The notes beneath the pieces are model-generated. The model ran no database searches, was not told where the DNA came from, and saw only the letters and a program-made list of their open reading frames with translations. From the NCBI GenBank assembly GCA_021790955.1, contig JAJYFI010000021.1:1-11398 (forward strand): a DNA stretch of 11,398 nt, given 5' to 3'. Position 1 is the stretch's first letter; every line of letters begins with the position of its first letter. The position numbers were made by a program, and so were the translations under genes. This DNA is from a bacterium. Its GTDB lineage: Bacteria > Elusimicrobiota > Elusimicrobia > UBA1565 > UBA9628. Below, one piece after another: positions 5,893-11,398 of this stretch.

Positions 5893-7682
5893 GCCGCCGC
5901 GCCCGCCTTTTCATTGGCCGCCGCGACCCCGGCCTTGAAATCCTCGGGGAACTTCTTCATCATCGCCCGCGTGACGGAGCCGACCGTGTCCCCCAGCGCG
6001 CAGATGACCTTGCCGGTGATGTTCTCCCCCGTGCGGTTCAAATTGGGAATGTCCTCGGGACAGCCCTGTCCCTCAAGAATCCGTTCCAGGATGCGCACGG
6101 TCCACTCGCTTCCCTCGCGGCAGGGCGTGCACTGGCCGCAGGACTCGTGGGCGAGGAAGCGCTCGATGTTGCGCGCGGCCAACGCCATGTTCACGGTCTC
6201 GTCGAGCACCATGATCCCGCCCGCGCCCAGAAACGAACCCACGCCGCGCAGGCTGTCAAAATCCATCGCGACGTCGATCTCGGAAGCGGTCAGGACAGGC
6301 GTCGAGGCGCCCCCGGGGATGACCGCCTTGAGCTTGCGTCCGCCGCGCACGCCGCCCGCCGCCTCGATGATGCGCCGCAGCGGCGTCCCCATCGGAAACT
6401 CATAGACTCCCGGCTTCTCCACATGGCCGCTGATCGAATAGACCGCGGTCCCTCCGCACTTAGCCGTCCCCATCGCGGCGAACGCCTCGCCCCCGATCCC
6501 AAGGAGCGGCGGCAGCATCATGAGCGTCTCGACGTTGTTGACGACGGTCGGGCGGTTCATGAGCCCGTGCGTGGTCGGGAAAGGCGGAGGCTGGCGGGGC
6601 CAGGCCTTTTTGCCTTCCATGGTCTCAAGAAGCGCCGTGTCCAGTCCCGAGATATAGGCGCCGGCGCCCCGGGTGAGCCTGATCGCGCAGGACAATCCCG
6701 AACCCAGGATGTTTCTCCCCATAAGCCCCGCCTTCTCCGCCTCGGCCAAGGCCTTCTCCAAAATCAGGTGCTGCCTCTTGTATTCGCCCCGGATGAAGAT
6801 GAAGGAATCCTCGGAGCCGATCACCAACGAGGCGATCAGGAGCCCTTCGATGAGTCCGTGGGGGCAATTCTCGATCAGGACGCGGTCCTTGAAGCAGCCC
6901 GGCTCGGACTCATCCGAGTTGACGACGACGTAGCGCGGGCCGGGCATTTTCTCCTTCGCCGGCACCGTCCCCCATTTCATTCCCGTCGGAAAACCGGCGC
7001 CGCCCAGGCCGCGGAGGTTCGACTTCTTGACCTCCTCGGCGATCTTGGCGGGGCCCATCTCGATCGCCTTCTTGAGCGTCTCGTAGCCGCCGACCTTCCG
7101 GTAGCCCTCCAGAGTCTCGAGTCCGGGCTCCCCGAAATGCTTCGTCAAAAGCCGATGCTCCTTGGGCTCGGGGCCGACGGGGGTCTTCGTCCTAAAATCT
7201 TTTCCGGGGTCGGAGACGATCCGGCGCGCCGTCTCCTCGCTCGCGGCGCCGACGAGCTCCTCGTTGACGATCGCGGCGGGGGCCATCTCGCAGGCTCCGA
7301 GGCATTCCATCTCCTCGAAGCTCCACTCCCCGTCGGGAGTCGTCTCGCCCGGGCCCACGCCCAGCTTCTCCTTGAGCGCGCGCACGGCCTTGTCCGACCC
7401 GCCGAGCTCGCAGGACAGGCCCCGGCAAATCCCGATGCGCCGCCGGCCGGTCGGCTTCTGGGTGAAGAGCGGGAAGAAGGTCGCGACCTCGTGGACACGT
7501 CTCAAGGGGACCTCGAACATCTCCGCGAGACGAGACTCCTCCGCGGGGCCGATATGGCGGCGCCATTCCTGGACCTGGCGCAAAGCTTCGATGAGGCCCA
7601 TGGCGGGATAGGGGAAGCGCGTCGTCCAGCCCTTGAGCGTCTTTTCCTCCGCCGCCGAAAAAACAGGCTTCCCCTGGCTCAT
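5889..7682 (-). CDS. nuoEF: Fused NADH-quinone oxidoreductase subunits E and F
   Basis: One 597-residue open frame joins the 24-kDa and 51-kDa subunits that oxidise NADH. The NuoE part (1 to about 157) has the thioredoxin-like fold and [2Fe-2S] N1a ligands C86, C91 (CRGLSC) and C127, C131 (CLGAC). A charged linker (about 158-177) leads into NuoF: LTKHFGEPGLETLEGY, the nucleotide/FMN loop LRGLGGAGFPTGMKWG (223-238), the FMN motif NSDESEPGCFKDR (255-267), and the N3 [4Fe-4S] ligands C515, C518, C521 (ESCGQCTPCREG) and C561. The usual CGEETAL motif is SGLDTAL here (345-351), close to where NADH binds. The ATG at 7682 overlaps the nuoD stop as ATGA, with GGGGAG 8 bases upstream inside nuoD. No stop, internal start with a good ribosome-binding site, or frame change separates the halves. 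Identity is certain; the altered motif is discussed separately. Confidence 0.96.
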   Translation of the reverse strand: MSQGKPVFSAAEEKTLKGWTTRFPYPAMGLIEALRQVQEWRRHIGPAEESRLAEMFEVPLRRVHEVATFFPLFTQKPTGRRRIGICRGLSCELGGSDKAVRALKEKLGVGPGETTPDGEWSFEEMECLGACEMAPAAIVNEELVGAASEETARRIVSDPGKDFRTKTPVGPEPKEHRLLTKHFGEPGLETLEGYRKVGGYETLKKAIEMGPAKIAEEVKKSNLRGLGGAGFPTGMKWGTVPAKEKMPGPRYVVVNSDESEPGCFKDRVLIENCPHGLIEGLLIASLVIGSEDSFIFIRGEYKRQHLILEKALAEAEKAGLMGRNILGSGLSCAIRLTRGAGAYISGLDTALLETMEGKKAWPRQPPPFPTTHGLMNRPTVVNNVETLMMLPPLLGIGGEAFAAMGTAKCGGTAVYSISGHVEKPGVYEFPMGTPLRRIIEAAGGVRGGRKLKAVIPGGASTPVLTASEIDVAMDFDSLRGVGSFLGAGGIMVLDETVNMALAARNIERFLAHESCGQCTPCREGSEWTVRILERILEGQGCPEDIPNLNRTGENITGKVICALGDTVGSVTRAMMKKFPEDFKAGVAAANEKAGAAA

Positions 7683-9001
7683 CGGTCGAGCTCCCCCCCG
7701 ATCATGTTGACGGAACCGAAGGTGGGGATGATGTCCGCGATGTAGGAGTCCTTAAGAAGGATCGGCAGGGCCGCCATGATGTAAAGGCACGGCGGCCGGC
7801 AGCGCACGCGGTAGGGACGCCCCGAACCGTCGCTCACGATATGAAACCCGAGCTCGCCGTTGCCGCCCTCGACCGCGACGTAGGTCTCCCCCGCCGGAAT
7901 CTTGATCCCCCAGCTCCACATGATGAGCTCGAAGTGGTTCATCAAGCCCTCGATCGAGCCGTAGGTCTCCTCCTTGGCCGGAAGCACCGCGGCGCGGCTG
8001 GCGTTCAGGACGTCCGCGTGCTGCCTCCGTCCGCCGCCCTCGAGCGTCTGGTCGACCTTGGCCGTGTATTTCTTGAGGAGCGCCGTGTCGCCGAATTTGC
8101 CCGCGTCCTCGAATTCGTAGGCGTTCTTCATCTCCGCGATATCGAGGGAATGCTTGCCGGCGGGAATCTGCTTGAAGCACTGCTCGATGATGCGCAGGCT
8201 CTGCTCGATCTCCGCCAAGCGCACGAGGTAGCGGTCGAAATTATCGCCCGTCGAGCCGACCGGGATCTCGAAATCGACGCGATCGTAGACGAGATAGGGG
8301 TGGGCGCGACGCAGGTCGTAGGCGACGCCGGTCGAGCGCAGAAAAGGGCCCGTGATCCCGTAGGCGGCCGCGTCCTCCTTGGAGATGATCCCTGTCTTGT
8401 CGACGCGGTCCATGAAGATGCGGTTTTTCGTCAAAAGCTTGTCCGAGTCGCGCACGGCCTCGCGGACCTTCTTGAAGACGTCCCGGCACTTCTCCTCGAA
8501 GCCCTGCGGAAGGTCGGCCTTGACGCCCCCGACGCGGGTGAAGTTGGTCGTGACCCGCGCGCCGGCCAGGTTGTCGATGAGCTGGTAGAGGTATTCGCGG
8601 GCCTTGATGAGGTAGAGGAAAACCGTGAAGGCGCCCAGCTCCATGGCGCTGGCGCCGACGCAGGTCAGGTGGTCCGTCACGCGCGACAGCTCGCAGGCGA
8701 TCGTGCGGATGTATTGGCCGCGCTCCGGCGCCTCGATCCCGGCCAGCTTCTCGACCGCCATGGCGTAGCCCACGTTGTTGATGAGCGGGCTGACATAGTT
8801 TAAGCGGTCGGTCCACGGAACGACGTTGTTCCAGGTCTCGGACTCCGCGTGCTTCTCGAAAGCGCGGTGGAGATAGCCGATTTCCACGTCCACGTCCTTG
8901 ATGAGCTCGCCTTCCATCTCAAGGACGAGCCGGACGATGCCGTGCATGGCGGGATGCTGCGGACCCATGTTGAGCATGAAAGTCTTGCGGGCCCTATTCA
9001 T
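7679..9001 (-). CDS. nuoD: NADH-quinone oxidoreductase subunit D (49-kDa, quinone site)
   Basis: NuoD forms the quinone-reduction cavity next to cluster N2. From ATG 9001 it has 440 residues and begins, as usual for the family, shortly before LNMGPQHPAMHG. H20 and Y69 have the same 49-residue separation as His38 and Tyr87 of Thermus Nqo4, which contact the quinone headgroup. Other signatures are IGYLHRAFEK, VEKLAGIE, ELSRVTDHL, FTRVGGVKADLP, KEETYGSIEGLMNHFEL, GELGFHIVSDGSGRPYRVR and the closing GSVNMIGGELDR. An upstream in-frame ATG at 9025 is possible but would add eight residues (MPCAPRSS) that do not look conserved. The gene overlaps nuoC by 8 bases and ends in an ATGA overlap with nuoEF. 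nuoC and nuoD are separate genes, unlike the fused nuoCD of E. coli. Confidence 0.96.
   Translation of the reverse strand: MNRARKTFMLNMGPQHPAMHGIVRLVLEMEGELIKDVDVEIGYLHRAFEKHAESETWNNVVPWTDRLNYVSPLINNVGYAMAVEKLAGIEAPERGQYIRTIACELSRVTDHLTCVGASAMELGAFTVFLYLIKAREYLYQLIDNLAGARVTTNFTRVGGVKADLPQGFEEKCRDVFKKVREAVRDSDKLLTKNRIFMDRVDKTGIISKEDAAAYGITGPFLRSTGVAYDLRRAHPYLVYDRVDFEIPVGSTGDNFDRYLVRLAEIEQSLRIIEQCFKQIPAGKHSLDIAEMKNAYEFEDAGKFGDTALLKKYTAKVDQTLEGGGRRQHADVLNASRAAVLPAKEETYGSIEGLMNHFELIMWSWGIKIPAGETYVAVEGGNGELGFHIVSDGSGRPYRVRCRPPCLYIMAALPILLKDSYIADIIPTFGSVNMIGGELDR
7691..7696 (-). promoter_or_regulatory. Ribosome-binding site for nuoEF
   Basis: GGGGAG on the minus strand, 8 bases before ATG 7682, is formed by the codons for the conserved GGEL at the NuoD C-terminus. 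It shows that nuoEF has its own initiation site in addition to the ATGA overlap. Confidence 0.6.
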
Positions 9002-9500
9002 ACTTGACCGTGGGGCGCATGGCATTGAAGCTCGGATTGTCGGGGCGCTCGCCCGAGGCCGGCCCGACGAGCGGCTGGCGCTTCGTGATCGGGTAGTCCT
9101 TGCGCAGAGGATGGCCTTGAAACTCCTCGTACATCAAAAGCCTCTTGATCTTGGGGCGGTCGACGAAACCGATCCCGAACATGTCCCAGACCTCGCGCTC
9201 GAGCCAGTCCGCGATCGGCCACAGGCTCGCCGCGGAGCGCAGGACGGGCGCGCCCTCCGGGACTTTGACGTGGAGCTCGACGCGGCCGCGGTCCTCGCCG
9301 CTTTGAAGGTCGAGCTTCATGAGACGATAGAGCACCTCGAAGCGCGGCTCGCGGCCTTGGGCCGAGTAGTCGACCGCCGTCATGTCGACGAGCATATTGA
9401 AGCCCTGCTCCTTGAGGGCGCGCAGCGCGTCGAAGGCCGCCGCGGGCTCGGATTCCCGCCGTTCGCCCTGCCAGGGATTCGCCGCCGCGTCGCCGCTCAC
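8994..9500 (-). CDS. nuoC: NADH-quinone oxidoreductase subunit C (30-kDa)
   Basis: NuoC is a cofactor-free structural subunit that packs against NuoD in the connecting arm. The 168-residue product contains FNMLVDMTAVDY (34-45), FEVLYRLMKL (54-63), and the two hallmark stretches ADWLEREVWDMFGIGF (97-112) and LLMYEEFQGHPLRKDYP (121-137). The start is GTG at 9500, in a GTGA overlap with the nuoB stop (TGA at 9499-9497). The N-terminus is a short, poorly conserved leader (about 20 residues) and the C-terminus a short tail after the conserved block. Its stop (TAG at 8996-8994) lies inside the start of nuoD, an 8-base overlap. Length and motifs are normal for a stand-alone NuoC. Confidence 0.96.
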   Translation of the reverse strand: MSGDAAANPWQGERRESEPAAAFDALRALKEQGFNMLVDMTAVDYSAQGREPRFEVLYRLMKLDLQSGEDRGRVELHVKVPEGAPVLRSAASLWPIADWLEREVWDMFGIGFVDRPKIKRLLMYEEFQGHPLRKDYPITKRQPLVGPASGERPDNPSFNAMRPTVKYE

Positions 9501-9988
9501 GCCGCTTTCGCCTCCCCGCCCTTCGATCGCTGTTTTTGGATCTTTTCCTGGAGCATGACGAGGCCCTGGAGCACCATCTCGGGCCGCGGAGGACAGCCGG
9601 GGATGTAGAGATCGACGGGGACGATGGTGTCGATCCCCTGGACGGTCGCGTAGTTATTGTAGAAGCCGCCCGTGCAGGTGCAGACCCCGAAGGCCACGAC
9701 CCATTTGGGCTCGGCCATCTGGTCGTAGATGCGCCTAAGCACCGGAGCGATCTTGTGCGAGATCGTTCCCACCACCATCAGGCAGTCCGCCTGCCGCGGC
9801 GAAAAGCGGGGGAAGCCGGCGCCGAAGCGGTCGAGGTCGTAGTGGGAGGCGGCGGTCGACATGAACTCCATGCCGCAGCAGGCGGTCACGAAGGGGTACT
9901 GGAAAATCGAGTATTTGCGCGCCCAACCGAGCGCCGCGTCGAGCCTTGTCGCGAGCGCGCCCTCGGGGACGTAGTCGTCTATCGGCAT
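9497..9988 (-). CDS. nuoB: NADH-quinone oxidoreductase subunit B (cluster N2)
   Basis: NuoB binds [4Fe-4S] cluster N2, the last electron carrier before quinone. The four ligands are visible: the tandem C37-C38 in TACCGMEF, C103 in FGVCTCTGGFYNNY, and C132 in IPGCPPRPE. The arginine-containing RFSPRQADCLMVVGT stretch (61-75) and VPVDLYIPGCPPRPE (124-137) are typical. The product is 163 residues from ATG 9988, which has AGGGGAG 5 bases upstream. An in-frame TTG at 10009 would add seven residues and lacks a comparable site. It overlaps nuoA by 10 bases and ends in a GTGA overlap with nuoC. The C-terminal tail (KIQKQRSKGGEAKAA) is basic and unstructured, as is common. Confidence 0.97.
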   Translation of the reverse strand: MPIDDYVPEGALATRLDAALGWARKYSIFQYPFVTACCGMEFMSTAASHYDLDRFGAGFPRFSPRQADCLMVVGTISHKIAPVLRRIYDQMAEPKWVVAFGVCTCTGGFYNNYATVQGIDTIVPVDLYIPGCPPRPEMVLQGLVMLQEKIQKQRSKGGEAKAA

Positions 9989-10332
9989 TCGAGCTCCCCT
10001 TTTCTCCAAAAGTACCCCAGCATGAGCCCGACCATCGCGACGAAGACGCTCACGGCCGCCATTTCAAGCGCTCCAGGCTTCGGAGACGTCAGGGCCCAGG
10101 GGAGGAGAAAAGCGAGGTCCACATCGAAGATAACAAATAGGACGGCGAAGCGCCAATAAAGCACCGACATGCGCGGAAGCGCGAGCTCAAAGGGACGCTC
10201 GCCCGTCTCATAGGGGATGTCCGCGTCTCCCTGGTGCTTCGGACGGGGGCCCAGAAGACGGCTCGCCTGGGTGAAGAAGCCGACGAGCCCCAGGACAAGG
10301 ACGACGTCGATGGCGATCGCGAGCGCGCTCAT
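9979..10332 (-). CDS. nuoA: NADH-quinone oxidoreductase subunit A
   Basis: NuoA is a three-helix membrane subunit at the junction of the two arms, with its first loop near the quinone tunnel. The 117-residue product has helices at about 4-21, 61-80 and 91-109. It carries the family motifs IPYETGERPFE (39-49) and FVIFDVDLAFLLPWA (66-80), where E and D of the second motif are membrane-embedded acidic residues. The loop that often reads YECG or YESG is YETG here, so the cysteine of mitochondrial ND3 has no counterpart. The ATG at 10332 follows the nuoN stop (TGA at 10336-10334) after one base. Length is normal. Confidence 0.95.
   Translation of the reverse strand: MSALAIAIDVVLVLGLVGFFTQASRLLGPRPKHQGDADIPYETGERPFELALPRMSVLYWRFAVLFVIFDVDLAFLLPWALTSPKPGALEMAAVSVFVAMVGLMLGYFWRKGELECR
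9994..10000 (-). promoter_or_regulatory. Ribosome-binding site for nuoB
   Basis: AGGGGAG on the minus strand lies 5 bases before ATG 9988, within the last codons of nuoA. It decides in favour of ATG 9988 over the in-frame TTG at 10009. Confidence 0.65.
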
Positions 10333-10333
10333 C

Positions 10334-11398
10334 TCATAACCCCAGCAATCTCTGGATCGGCCCCAGGACGATCGGGAAAAGCCCGAGAGCGGCCGAGGGC
10401 GCGGCGCAGGCCCAGAGGACGGCCCGGCCGATCGAGCTCCCGGGCGCGGATGCCGACGCCCCCTCCTCGAAATAGGCGTCCCTCACCAGGGCGAGGTAAT
10501 AGACGAGAGCGATCAAGGCGCTCAGCAGCGCGACCGCGACCGGAACATACAGCCCCGCCTTCAAGGCCTCCCAGAAAATGAGCAGCTTGGCGAGGAACCC
10601 CGCCGTCGGCGGCGCGCCCCCCAAAGCCAGCATGAAGACGGCAAAGAGGCCGGCGAGGGCCGGCGAACCCTTGGCGAACCCCTTGAGCTCCTCGCGCGTT
10701 TTGAGCCCCGAGACCGCCAAAAACGAGAAGGCGCCGTTGTTCATGAAGAGATAGGCGGCGAGGTAGAAGAAGATCGCGTAAGCCGCCGAGGGGTCGGCGC
10801 CCAGGGCCGCCCAGGCGCCCACGCCCAAGATGATGTTGCCCGCGTGGGCGATCGAGGAATACGAGAGAAGCCGCTGGAGGCTCTTCTGCCCCAGGGCCAA
10901 GGTCGCCCCGAAGAACATCGTGAGCGCCCCGACCCACGGGAGGGCCCTCGCGAGGGACGAGGCCGGCGCGATCGAGACGACGCGCATCAAAAGCAGGACC
11001 GCCGCGGCCTTGAGGGCCGTCGAGAAAAAGCCCGCCAACTCCGGGGGGCTCGCCTCGTAGACGTCGGGAAGCCAAAAATGAAGAGGGACCGCTCCGATCT
11101 TAAAGAGCGCCGCGGTTCCCATGAGGGCCAGCGCGGCGTTAAGAATCGGATCGATGGGACGGACGGCGCCGGGCGCGAAGCCGAGCGTCTTCATCCGGGC
11201 GTAGTAAAGAGCGATCCCCAGGAGAAAAAGGGCCCCCGCCGCTCCTCCGCAAAAGAAATACTTGAGAGCGGCTTCCGTGGAGGCCTTCCCGCGCCGTCCC
11301 AGCCCCGAGACGAGAAGATAGGCGGGGATGGACATCAGCTCAAGGCCGATGAAGAGCATCAGGAGATTCCGGGACAACGCGATGATCCCCATCCCAAG
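10334..11398 (-). CDS. nuoN: NADH-quinone oxidoreductase subunit N, C-terminal part (5' end outside window)
   Basis: NuoN is an antiporter-like proton-pumping subunit of the membrane arm. The 354 visible residues are very hydrophobic with about ten membrane helices. Typical features are LFIGLELMSIPAYLL with the buried Glu, KYFFCGGAAGALFLLGIALYY (split by family variation), LFKIGAVPLHFWLPDVYEASP with its conserved Lys and the broken-helix region, RLLSYSSIAHAGNIILG, and GGAPPTAGFLAKLLIF with the TM12 lysine. These fit NuoN rather than NuoL (no long C-terminal amphipathic helix; the protein ends at GPIQRLLGL) or NuoM. The frame is open to the window edge, so roughly the first 100-120 residues are missing. 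It sits immediately upstream of nuoA, one base apart, which is not the standard position at the operon end. Confidence 0.93.
   Translation of the reverse strand, partial: LGMGIIALSRNLLMLFIGLELMSIPAYLLVSGLGRRGKASTEAALKYFFCGGAAGALFLLGIALYYARMKTLGFAPGAVRPIDPILNAALALMGTAALFKIGAVPLHFWLPDVYEASPPELAGFFSTALKAAAVLLLMRVVSIAPASSLARALPWVGALTMFFGATLALGQKSLQRLLSYSSIAHAGNIILGVGAWAALGADPSAAYAIFFYLAAYLFMNNGAFSFLAVSGLKTREELKGFAKGSPALAGLFAVFMLALGGAPPTAGFLAKLLIFWEALKAGLYVPVAVALLSALIALVYYLALVRDAYFEEGASASAPGSSIGRAVLWACAAPSAALGLFPIVLGPIQRLLGL

Noticed and set aside
5889..7682. Fused E-F gene as the diaphorase subunit (HydB or HoxF type) of a hydrogenase or formate dehydrogenase.
   Set aside because: It lacks the extra C-terminal ferredoxin domain typical of HydB and is embedded by 4-base overlaps between nuoD and nuoG of a complete-looking complex I cluster.
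4417..7745. Very long open frames on the plus strand opposite nuoG and nuoEF (over 500 codons each), and others opposite most genes.
   Set aside because: They are mirror frames of GC-rich genes with biased third positions. Their translations are Arg, Ala, Asp and Leu rich without domains, and the minus-strand proteins are unmistakable.
9002..9025. Upstream ATG at 9025 as the nuoD start.
   Set aside because: It adds eight residues that do not resemble NuoD N-termini and increases overlap with nuoC. ATG 9001 gives the usual short leader before LNMGPQHP, though neither start has a strong ribosome-binding site.
1..11398. Mobile elements, tRNA or rRNA genes, CRISPR repeats, or a defence system.
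   Set aside because: No transposase, direct repeat array, terminal inverted repeats, tRNA-like cloverleaf or rRNA segment was seen. Coding genes fill nearly all of the window.

Overview
All recognisable genes lie on the minus strand, so transcription runs from high to low coordinates. The DNA is GC-rich with strong G/C bias at third codon positions. The content points to a bacterium with an NADH-type respiratory complex I. Several Nuo sequences (split nuoC and nuoD, a NuoG carrying the DDFLRRxEKxPNxRG-type motif, NuoI with an IEKRxxxFDID stretch) look to me like those of deltaproteobacteria-like or Elusimicrobiota-like lineages. That is an impression from motifs; the phylum cannot be settled from this window.

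Positions 11398 to 2727 hold a tightly packed nuo operon in the order nuoN (5' end outside the window), nuoA, nuoB, nuoC, nuoD, nuoEF (one fused gene), nuoG, nuoH, nuoI. Neighbouring genes overlap by 4 to 10 bases or are 1 base apart. Four junctions are ATGA or GTGA overlaps, so the subunits are probably translated in a coupled way. Together they encode the NADH-oxidising module (EF, G), the connecting quinone module (B, C, D, I) and part of the membrane arm (A, H, N). nuoJ, nuoK, nuoL and nuoM are not here. Because nuoN precedes nuoA, they may lie upstream, which would make the operon a circular permutation of the usual A-to-N order. Unusual points are the E-F fusion, a replaced NADH-site motif in the NuoF part, and a very short NuoG that still has all its cluster ligands, including N7.

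Positions 2730 to 1 look like a second transcription unit. A good sigma70-type promoter (TTGACA, 17 bp, TACACT) overlaps the nuoI stop codon. It precedes a B12-binding-type radical SAM enzyme, a CdaA-type diadenylate cyclase, and a DHH-family phosphoesterase whose 3' end is outside the window. CdaA appears to start at a CTG codon and ends in a transmembrane segment resembling the start of a YbbR/CdaR protein. The cyclase and DHH protein together suggest cyclic di-AMP or nucleotide turnover, but the DHH specificity cannot be read from the part seen.

There is no RNA gene, mobile element, CRISPR array or long intergenic gap. Most of the window is conserved respiratory machinery. The more open biology is in the radical SAM, CdaA and DHH unit and in the reshaped NADH-input module.
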